The notes under the pieces are model-generated. The model worked only from the letters and a program-made list of their open reading frames with translations. It was not told the origin of the DNA and did no database searches. 5,024 nt of DNA from Rhizobium sp. Q54. GTDB lineage: Bacteria; Bacteroidota; Bacteroidia; Flavobacteriales; Flavobacteriaceae. The translations under genes were made by a program, and so were the position numbers. Location: NCBI GenBank assembly GCA_943324395.2, contig CALPLL020000147.1, forward strand, positions 1 through 5,024, read 5' to 3'. Positions 1 to 5,024 of this stretch are shown here, one piece after another; within the stretch, counting starts at the first letter, position 1, and each line of letters opens with the position of its first letter.

Positions 1-379
1 CAATTCTAGCATACAACAACTTCAAATAATCATATATTTCAGTTGATGTACCCACCGTAGAACGAGCATTTGTAGTATTTACTTTCTGTTCAATAGCAAT
101 TGCAGGAGCAATACCTTTAATATATTCCACTTTTGGCTTGTCCAATCTTCCTAAAAATTGACGGGCGTAAGACGATAAACTTTCAACGTATCTTCGTTGA
201 CCTTCAGCATATAAAGTATCAAATGCCAAGCTTGATTTACCAGAACCAGACAAACCAGTAATTACTACCAATTTATTTCGAGGGATAGCGACATCAAGAT
301 TTTTCAAGTTGTGAACTTGAGCACCTTTGATTATGATATTTTTTTTAGGTTCTAGTTTTGAAATGTCTGTTTTAATCAT
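1..379 (-). CDS. uvrA: Excinuclease ABC subunit A (UvrA), N-terminal part, cut by window edge
   Basis: UvrA is the ATP-dependent DNA damage recognition subunit of nucleotide excision repair; it works in the cytoplasm as a dimer that loads UvrB at lesions. The 126 codons present (about the first 13% of a protein normally about 940 residues) match the UvrA N-terminus. They show [10 protein letters not shown] at residues 19-28, the first Walker A loop GLSGSGKSS at 42-50 (lysine 48), and the UvrA-typical stretch [20 protein letters not shown] at 50-69 followed by YARQFLG at 71-77. IEQK at 96-99 and [20 protein letters not shown] at 106-125 follow. The ATG at 379-377 is the only methionine before the Walker A loop; it gives an N-terminus about 11 residues longer than E. 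coli UvrA. The UvrB-binding, zinc-finger and second ATPase regions lie outside the window. Bacteroidota often carry more than one uvrA paralogue, and from memory the EQKVNTTN form fits the second type, so which copy this is cannot be settled here. It is transcribed away from the rest of the window. Confidence 0.96.
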   Translation of the reverse strand, partial: MIKTDISKLEPKKNIIIKGAQVHNLKNLDVAIPRNKLVVITGLSGSGKSSLAFDTLYAEGQRRYVESLSSYARQFLGRLDKPKVEYIKGIAPAIAIEQKVNTTNARSTVGTSTEIYDYLKLLYARI

Positions 380-397
380 GGTCAATTTTAAAGAGTG

Positions 398-425
398 TAA
401 AGATAAATAAATATAACAACACAAA
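398..425 (-). promoter_or_regulatory. Candidate Bacteroidota-type promoter for uvrA
   Basis: On the minus strand, TTTG (425-422) is followed after 16 bases by TATCTTTA (405-398). This matches 7 of 8 positions of the Bacteroidota -7 consensus TAnnTTTG, with a slightly short spacer. Transcription would start near 391, leaving a leader of about a dozen bases before the ATG at 379. An alternative pairing is TTTTG just upstream with TATATTTA about 17 bases later. The start codon has no Shine-Dalgarno sequence. The call rests on motif matching in AT-rich DNA, so chance matches are possible. Confidence 0.4.
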
Positions 426-562
426 CTTCCAACAAAAGTTAAACTGTTAATTCCATATTATTTTTAGACACTTTTTATTGAAATAGTAAAATAGTAATAA
501 TTTATTTATTGTATTCATTTTTATTGATTTTGCTTTTTTCGTCATTTTTTTAATCTTTTTCA

Positions 563-581
563 TTTTTTGTTAAACAAAAAA
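563..581. repeat. Perfect AT-rich inverted repeat
   Basis: TTTTTTGTT (563-571) and AACAAAAAA (573-581) form 9-bp perfect arms around the single base A572. Read as RNA this would be a weak, nearly loopless A-U hairpin, so a DNA operator-like role is more plausible than a terminator. Homopolymer runs make chance symmetry likely in this background. Confidence 0.4.
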
Positions 582-592
582 GGAACGAAAAC

Positions 593-615
593 GTAATAGT
601 AAAACTTTACATTAC
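593..615. repeat. Composite inverted repeat, possible operator
   Basis: The left arm is GTAAT (593-597), one unpaired A598, then GTAAA (599-603). After the two-base centre AC come TTTAC (606-610) and ATTAC (611-615), the exact reverse complement of GTAAT plus GTAAA. This gives ten paired bases with a single bulge. The symmetry is not only a homopolymer effect, making this the best operator candidate in the gap. No binding protein can be named. Confidence 0.4.
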
Positions 616-651
616 CACAACAAATGCATTAATTACATCTGTATTATTTTT

Positions 652-682
652 TTATTTATTTGCTTTAAAGCCTTGTAAATAA
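652..682. repeat. Palindrome GCTTTAAAGC flanked by inverted TTATTTA/TAAATAA
   Basis: The 10-base perfect palindrome GCTTTAAAGC (662-671) is flanked by TTATTTA (652-658) on the left and its reverse complement TAAATAA (676-682) on the right, offset by one base. It lies about 85 bases upstream of the predicted -7 element of the following gene, a position compatible with an activator or repressor site. Function is unproven. Confidence 0.35.
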
Positions 683-743
683 TCGTTTTACACTAAAATT
701 TAATTATTTTTTAATTGTATAGTTTTTATATAGTGACATTTAA

Positions 744-773
744 TTCAATTAAAATAGAAGACTAGTAAATTTG
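744..773 (+). promoter_or_regulatory. Candidate promoter for the secreted modular protein
   Basis: TAAATTTG (766-773) is an exact match to the Bacteroidota -7 consensus TAnnTTTG. The -33 element is poor: TTC (744-746) with a 19-base spacer, or TTTA (739-742) with a 23-base spacer, instead of TTG. A strong -7 with a weak -33 is compatible with dependence on an activator, but that is inference. Transcription would start near 780, leaving roughly 20 bases of A/T-rich leader without a Shine-Dalgarno motif before the ATG at 799. Confidence 0.5.
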
Positions 774-798
774 AATATTAACTTTTTAAACTATTAAC

Positions 799-3327
799 AT
801 GAAAAAAATTACTTTTTTGATTTTCCTTTTAGTTTCGTCTATTGGATTTTCACAACCAACAACAAATGCCCCGGTTCCAAACCGTTTGCAGGCAAATGTT
901 ATTTCAATTTATAGTGATAGCTATACTTCGGTTGCTACTGATTTAAACCCGAATTGGGGACAAACAGGTGCTGTTAACACTACTTTTAACCCAACCGGTG
1001 CTGGAACTAATGTTGTATTAGCTTACACGAATTTCAATTACCAAGGTACTTTATTAAGTACTCAGAATGCCTCTTCTATGGAGTTTCTTCACGTTGATGT
1101 ATGGTGTAGTGCAAACCCATCTACTTCAATTTTACAAGTAAGTCCAATTAATGCTGGTGGTACAGGTGCAGCAGAAACTCTTGTAACTGTTAACTATACT
1201 TCTGGTTCATGGGCTAGCTTAGACATTCCTAAAAGTGCTTTCACTGGAATGACTTGGGATTCTGTAATTCAATTAAAATTTGCTGCGAATGGTGCAGGTA
1301 GTACTGTTCCAATCAACGTTTATTTAGATAATATTTATTTTTGGAAAGCTCCTGCTGCTGTTGGAACTCCAACAATCACTGGTTTCTCAGTACCTGCAAA
1401 ATTAGTGGGTGATGCTCCTTTTGCAATTACTCCTCCAACAAGTAATAGTACAGGCGCATTTACTTATACTAGTAGTAACACTGCTGTAGCAACAATTAGC
1501 GGAAGTACAATCACTGTTGTAGGTGCAGGTACTTCTACAATTACAGCTAACCAAGCTGCTGCAGGTTCTTATTCTGCTGGAAGTACTACTGCTTTATTTA
1601 CAGTAACTTTTGGTCCTCCAACTGTTGCTGCTCCTGCACCTCCTACCAGAGTTGCAGCTGATGTGATGAATTATTACAGTAATGCTTACGCTGAAATTCC
1701 TGGAACAGATTGGAATCCAAACTGGGGTCAAACTACTGTAGCTTCAGAAATACAAGTTGCTGGAAATGCAACTAGAAGAATGACCAACTTAAATTACCAA
1801 GGTGCTCAGTTTGCTGCAGCTCAAAATGTTTCTGCAATGAACACTTTACACTTGGATTTATGGACTCCTGATTGTACTTCTTTCAAAGTATCTTTAATTG
1901 GTGGTGGTGAAAATGCTGTAACTTTAACACCAACACTTTCTGGATGGAATAGTTTTGATATTCCATTAACAAGTTATACTGTTCCAAATTTAGCGGCGAT
2001 TATTCAATTTAAATTTGAATCGGTTGCTCCAGGTAAAACAGTTTATTTAGATAATATTTATTTCTGGAAAAACCCTGCTGCTTTAGCTGCTCCTTCTTTA
2101 CCTATTGATTTTGAATCATCAGCTGTTGCATATACATTTACTGATTTTGATGGTGGTGTTGGAACTAAAATTGCTAATCCTAACCCAAGTGGAATTAATA
2201 CTTCTGCTAATGTTGGTAGAATTGTTAAAGGTGCTGGGCAACCATGGGCAGGAAGTTTAATTGCGTTAGCTGCTCCAATTAATTTTTCAGTTAACAAAAT
2301 ATTTAAAGTAAAAGTATATTCTCCAAGAGTTGGTGCTAAACTTTTATTAAAAGTAGAAGGTGCTGCTGGGGTAGTTCCATTTGAAAGAGAAGTTGTAGGA
2401 ACTGTTGCTAACGGTTGGGAAGAAATGACATTTGATTATCAAGCTGTTTCAACTACTAATGTTTACACAAAATTAGTGTTTATTTTCGATCTAGGAACTG
2501 TAGGTGATGCGTCTGCTAATTTTACTTTCTTAGTTGATGACATTCGTTTAATTGCTCCAACTGGTCCAGTTTTAACTCAAATGAGCTTACCAGTTACTTT
2601 TGATGATACTACTGTTGATTATGGATTAATTTCATTCGGTGGTACTGCTTCTACTATTGTAACTGATCCAACATTAGCTTCTAACAAAGTTGCTAGAGTT
2701 ATCAAAAATGCCCCTGAGGTTTGGGCTGGTACTACTGTAACTGGTGCTGCTGAACTTGGATTCAGCCCAGCTATTCCATTTACTGCAACTGAAAGAAGAA
2801 TGAATGTTAGAGTTTGGTCTCCAACAGCTGGTACTCCGGTTCGTTTAAAAGTGGAAGTTTCTGGTCAGCCAACGCAATCTGTTGAAACAGAAGCGTTAAC
2901 TACAGTTGCTAACGGATGGCAAGTAATGGAATTTAATTTCAACAATCAAGCTACAGGTACTGCTGCATTTAATGCTGCATTTGCTTATAACAAAGCATCT
3001 ATCTTCTTCAATTTTGGTACTGCTGGATCAGGTCAAACTTACTATTTTGACGATATGAGATTTGGTGCTGCTGCTTTAGGTGTTAATTCTTTTAATGCTT
3101 CAAACATCAGAATGTATCCAAATCCAACTTCATCAGTTTTCACAATTGAAGCTAATGATGTGATAGAAAACGTTACTTTATACAATGTACTTGGTCAACA
3201 AGTTCTTGCTAAAACTTCTAATAGTAATTCTGTTACTTTAGATGTAGCAAATCTTCAAACTGGAGTTTACGTTGTTAAAACAATGATCGGTGGAGTTGCT
3301 TCAACTTCAAGATTAGTTAAAAACTAG
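799..3327 (+). CDS. Secreted modular protein with two duplicated jelly-roll-like module pairs, an Ig-like domain and a T9SS type A sorting domain
   Basis: This is a complete 842-residue protein, probably exported by Sec and then released or surface-attached by the type IX secretion system. Residues 1-18 (MKKITFLIFLLVSSIGFS) form a signal peptide, with cleavage likely before Gln19. Module A1 (about 20-183) and module A2 (about 278-424) are clear duplicates: both carry NPNWGQ (50-55; 306-311), NYQG (80-83; 332-335) and end in YLDNIYFWK (175-183; 416-424). Between them, residues about 191-271 resemble a bacterial Ig-like group 2 domain (SSNTAVATISGSTITVVGAG pattern). Modules B1 (about 434-589) and B2 (about 597-755) form a second pair, sharing WAG (483-485; 642-644), TVANGW (535-540; 702-707) and a closing DDIRL/DDMRF. 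The C-terminal 70 residues are a T9SS type A tail: YPNPTSS at 773-779, LYNVLGQQVL at 794-803, LQTGVYVVK at 819-827, ending SRLVKN. The A and B modules look like all-beta carbohydrate-binding-type domains of the kind attached to Flavobacteriia glycan-degrading enzymes, but no glycoside hydrolase or lyase domain is visible. A glycan-binding role is therefore inference. It has its own promoter candidate and terminator, so it looks monocistronic. Confidence 0.9.
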   Translation: MKKITFLIFLLVSSIGFSQPTTNAPVPNRLQANVISIYSDSYTSVATDLNPNWGQTGAVNTTFNPTGAGTNVVLAYTNFNYQGTLLSTQNASSMEFLHVDVWCSANPSTSILQVSPINAGGTGAAETLVTVNYTSGSWASLDIPKSAFTGMTWDSVIQLKFAANGAGSTVPINVYLDNIYFWKAPAAVGTPTITGFSVPAKLVGDAPFAITPPTSNSTGAFTYTSSNTAVATISGSTITVVGAGTSTITANQAAAGSYSAGSTTALFTVTFGPPTVAAPAPPTRVAADVMNYYSNAYAEIPGTDWNPNWGQTTVASEIQVAGNATRRMTNLNYQGAQFAAAQNVSAMNTLHLDLWTPDCTSFKVSLIGGGENAVTLTPTLSGWNSFDIPLTSYTVPNLAAIIQFKFESVAPGKTVYLDNIYFWKNPAALAAPSLPIDFESSAVAYTFTDFDGGVGTKIANPNPSGINTSANVGRIVKGAGQPWAGSLIALAAPINFSVNKIFKVKVYSPRVGAKLLLKVEGAAGVVPFEREVVGTVANGWEEMTFDYQAVSTTNVYTKLVFIFDLGTVGDASANFTFLVDDIRLIAPTGPVLTQMSLPVTFDDTTVDYGLISFGGTASTIVTDPTLASNKVARVIKNAPEVWAGTTVTGAAELGFSPAIPFTATERRMNVRVWSPTAGTPVRLKVEVSGQPTQSVETEALTTVANGWQVMEFNFNNQATGTAAFNAAFAYNKASIFFNFGTAGSGQTYYFDDMRFGAAALGVNSFNASNIRMYPNPTSSVFTIEANDVIENVTLYNVLGQQVLAKTSNSNSVTLDVANLQTGVYVVKTMIGGVASTSRLVKN
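1321..1347 (+). repeat. Intragenic direct repeat, copy 1 (end of module A1)
   Basis: This 27-base stretch encodes YLDNIYFWK and begins TATTTAGATAATATTTATTT. It is identical to 2044-2070 except for one silent T/C difference in the Phe codon. The copies are 723 bases (241 codons) apart in the same frame and mark matching ends of the duplicated A modules. Confidence 0.85.
2044..2070 (+). repeat. Intragenic direct repeat, copy 2 (end of module A2)
   Basis: This is the second copy of the YLDNIYFWK-coding stretch, 26 of 27 bases identical to 1321-1347. The surrounding modules have diverged much more at both DNA and protein level, so the segment is either under strong constraint or was kept alike by local recombination. 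Confidence 0.85.
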
Positions 3328-3351
3328 TTTAATTTTTAGTTAATTGTTTAG

Positions 3352-3383
3352 AAAACACGTTCCGAAAGGAACGTGTTTTTTTT
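3352..3383 (+). terminator. Intrinsic terminator after the secreted modular protein
   Basis: A 12-bp perfect stem, AAAACACGTTCC (3352-3363) paired with GGAACGTGTTTT (3368-3379), encloses the stable GNRA-type tetraloop GAAA and runs into eight T residues (3376-3383). It begins 24 bases after the TAG stop codon. It should end the upstream transcript and separate it from the sensor gene. Read on the opposite strand it has only a four-T run, so it is mainly a plus-strand terminator. Confidence 0.93.
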
Positions 3384-3437
3384 ATTAGTTAATTAAGAAT
3401 ATAGTATAAATGAATTTAATAAATATTGAGTTTTATA

Positions 3438-3466
3438 TTGTTTAATTTGATTTTTTTTTATCTTTA
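3438..3466 (+). promoter_or_regulatory. Candidate promoter for the propeller sensor gene
   Basis: TTG (3438-3440) is followed after 18 bases by TATCTTTA (3459-3466), a 7 of 8 match to TAnnTTTG and the same octamer as in the uvrA promoter candidate. Transcription would start near 3473, about 20 bases before the ATG at 3493, which lacks a Shine-Dalgarno sequence. It lies downstream of the terminator, as expected for an independent unit. Confidence 0.5.
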
Positions 3467-3492
3467 TAATCCCTAAAAATTAATATATTACC

Positions 3493-5024
3493 ATGTTTAA
3501 TAATAAATTCTATTTTTTAATAGTATTCTTACTAAGTTTCCAATTTTCATTCTGTCAAGAGTTGCCTCCAATTGTGAAATACAATCCTGCAACTTATGGT
3601 GCTGGAAATCAAAACTGGATGATATCGCAGGATAAAAACGATTTTATTTATTTTGCAAACAATGAAGGGTTATTAGAATATAACGGAACTACCTGGAGTT
3701 TATATCCATCGCCAAACGAAACCATTATTCGTTCTGTTAATGTAATTGACAATAAAATTTATACAGGTTGTTATATGGAATTCGGTTATTGGATTCGACA
3801 ATCAAATGGCCAACTAAAATATACTTCACTTAGTAAATCTTTAAAAAATAAGATTCAAGACGACGAGCAGTTTTGGAATATTTTGAATTACGATCAATGG
3901 GTGATATTTCAGTCTTTGAATAAGATTTTTATTTACGATACAAAAACTGGAAAATTCAATATTATTGCTCCTAAAAATGGTATTGTAAAATCTTTTAGAA
4001 CCAATAATTCTATATATTATCAATCTCCTGGAGAAGGACTTTTTGAAATCGAAAATGGAAAAAGTAAACTAGCCTCAAACAATATTATTTTCCAAAAAGG
4101 TAGAATTGTATCGGTTTTTTCTACAATTGAGGGTTTATTAATCCAAACTCAATCTGATGGATTGTTTAAATTGATTGCTGGAAATGTTACTAAATCTCCC
4201 ACCTTCATGGATTCTGGGATTTCATCAAGTACAATTTATAGTTGTAGAATTTTATCGGATGGAAGTTTTGCTCTAGGAACTGTATCCAACGGAATTTTTA
4301 TTATTTCTAGAGAAGGAAAAGTAAAATACCACATTACTCAAAATAAAGGTTTAAGTAATAACACTGTATTATCACTTTTTGAAGATTCTGATAAAAATTT
4401 ATGGCTTGGTTTAGACAATGGAATTAATTGTATAAACATTCAATCGCCAGTTAGAAGTTTTGCTGATAACACTGGAATTCTAGGAACTGTATATACTTCA
4501 ATCGTTCATCAAGGAAAATTATATATTGGAACCAATCAGGGTTTGTTTTACAAAGGTTATGGTACCAATGATGATTTTCAATTTATCAATGGAACCAAAG
4601 GACAAGTATGGTCGCTTTACGAAAATCAAGGTACACTTTTTTGTGGGCATGATTCTGGGACTTTTACATTAAATTCAGGTGTTGCAACCTGTATTTTTTC
4701 ACAATCGGGTACTTGGAAATTCTCGAAAGTTCCAAATCATAATAATTTATTACTCCAAGGAAATTACTACGGAGTTTCAGTTTTGGAGAATCTTAACAAT
4801 AAGTGGGTTTTTAGAAATAAAATTACAGGATTCGATTATTCTTCACGCTATTTTGAAATCACCAATTCTCTTGATGTTTTTGTTAGTCACGAATACAAAG
4901 GTGTTTTCAGATTTAAGTTAGATCAAAATCTATTAAAAACCAATAAATTCATTACGTACAAAACCCCTACAAAAGGAAAAAATGCAAGTTTAGTTAAGTT
5001 CAATAATCAAATATATTACGCTTA
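3493..5024 (+). CDS. Periplasmic beta-propeller sensor, probably a triple-tyrosine/LuxR-type regulator; C-terminal part cut by window edge
   Basis: The reading frame is open from the ATG at 3493 to the window end (510 complete codons, no stop). Residues 1 to about 21 form a hydrophobic signal peptide (MFNNKFYFLIVFLLSFQF start) followed by ELPPIVKYNP. The body consists of repeating beta-propeller strands. An N-terminal blade has QNWMISQDKNDFIYFANNEG (40-59) and then LLEYNGTTW (60-68). The clearest two-component-regulator propeller (Reg_prop) repeat runs from LSNNTVLSLFEDSDKNLWLG (287-306) into LDNGI (307-311). Weaker blades include KLYIGTNQGLF (342-352) and LFCGHDSGTF near 382-391. Such propellers sense ligands, usually glycans, in the periplasm. 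In Flavobacteriia, proteins with this N-terminus typically continue into a Y_Y_Y domain, a transmembrane helix and a LuxR-type helix-turn-helix, in roughly 900-950 residues. A hybrid two-component histidine kinase is the main alternative. None of those output parts is in the window, so the output class is inference. It lies 165 bases after the secreted protein, beyond its terminator. Confidence 0.85.
   Translation, partial: MFNNKFYFLIVFLLSFQFSFCQELPPIVKYNPATYGAGNQNWMISQDKNDFIYFANNEGLLEYNGTTWSLYPSPNETIIRSVNVIDNKIYTGCYMEFGYWIRQSNGQLKYTSLSKSLKNKIQDDEQFWNILNYDQWVIFQSLNKIFIYDTKTGKFNIIAPKNGIVKSFRTNNSIYYQSPGEGLFEIENGKSKLASNNIIFQKGRIVSVFSTIEGLLIQTQSDGLFKLIAGNVTKSPTFMDSGISSSTIYSCRILSDGSFALGTVSNGIFIISREGKVKYHITQNKGLSNNTVLSLFEDSDKNLWLGLDNGINCINIQSPVRSFADNTGILGTVYTSIVHQGKLYIGTNQGLFYKGYGTNDDFQFINGTKGQVWSLYENQGTLFCGHDSGTFTLNSGVATCIFSQSGTWKFSKVPNHNNLLLQGNYYGVSVLENLNNKWVFRNKITGFDYSSRYFEITNSLDVFVSHEYKGVFRFKLDQNLLKTNKFITYKTPTKGKNASLVKFNNQIYYA

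Larger units (their letters stand above)
380..798. other. 419-base AT-rich divergent intergenic region
   Basis: This gap separates uvrA (minus) from the secreted modular protein (plus). No open frame of convincing coding character, tRNA or other recognisable RNA gene was seen. It is made largely of T and A runs. It contains candidate promoters at both ends and three dyad-symmetric elements at 563-581, 593-615 and 652-682, about 85-205 bases upstream of the predicted plus-strand promoter. The gap is long compared with the 165 bases separating the next two genes, which leaves room for regulatory binding sites or a small untranslated RNA; neither is proven. Confidence 0.7.

Noticed and set aside
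563..581. Intrinsic terminator at the T-run palindrome
   Set aside because: The stem is almost purely A-U with a one-base centre and no gene ends into it from either side.
2058..2297. 79-codon open frame on the minus strand
   Set aside because: It lies wholly inside the secreted modular protein, whose frame is supported by signal peptide, repeats and sorting domain; the antisense product is low-complexity with no recognisable motif.
3493..3558. Lipoprotein signal peptide at the sensor N-terminus (cysteine 21)
   Set aside because: The residue before the cysteine is phenylalanine and the -3 position is also unsuitable, so no lipobox is present; a standard signal peptide fits better.
3841..4023. 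60-codon open frame on the minus strand
   Set aside because: It is antisense to the propeller sensor, whose frame is continuous and shows family motifs; there is no promoter-like or domain support.
4679..4921. 80-codon plus-strand open frame in another frame
   Set aside because: It overlaps the sensor gene in a different frame and its product has no recognisable features; the sensor frame stays open across it.
1..5024. CRISPR array, tRNA, rRNA, insertion sequence or integration site
   Set aside because: No regularly spaced repeats, cloverleaf-like sequence, transposase motifs or terminal inverted repeats with target duplications were seen on reading both strands.

Overview
The window is AT-rich chromosomal DNA from a member of the Bacteroidota, most likely a Flavobacteriaceae (Flavobacterium-like) bacterium. 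The evidence is a secreted protein ending in a type IX secretion (T9SS) type A sorting domain, a periplasmic propeller-type sensor typical of Flavobacteriia, promoter-like TTG/TAnnTTTG elements, and start codons preceded by A/T-rich leaders without a Shine-Dalgarno sequence. No species can be assigned from the sequence alone.

Layout: (1) 1-379, minus strand, is the N-terminal 126 codons of an excinuclease ABC subunit A (uvrA), cut by the left edge. (2) 380-798 is a 419-base, very AT-rich divergent intergenic region. It holds a candidate promoter for uvrA, a candidate promoter for the next gene and three clustered dyad symmetries. (3) 799-3327, plus strand, is a complete 842-residue secreted, non-catalytic-looking modular protein with order signal peptide - module A1 - Ig-like (BIG2-type) domain - module A2 - module B1 - module B2 - T9SS type A tail. 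(4) 3328-3492 holds a strong intrinsic terminator (3352-3383) and a promoter candidate (3438-3466). (5) 3493-5024, plus strand, is the N-terminal 510 codons of a signal-peptide-bearing beta-propeller sensor, cut by the right edge. It is probably the sensor half of a triple-tyrosine/LuxR-type transmembrane regulator.

How they may work together: uvrA is a housekeeping DNA repair gene with no evident link to the others. The secreted A/B-module protein looks like a surface or extracellular glycan-binding protein, and the propeller sensor is of the kind often found beside polysaccharide utilisation loci (PULs). Their adjacency suggests the edge of a carbohydrate-utilisation locus continuing to the right. 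However, the terminator and separate promoter between them show they are probably separate transcription units, and the PUL link is inference. No mobile element, CRISPR array, tRNA or rRNA was seen.
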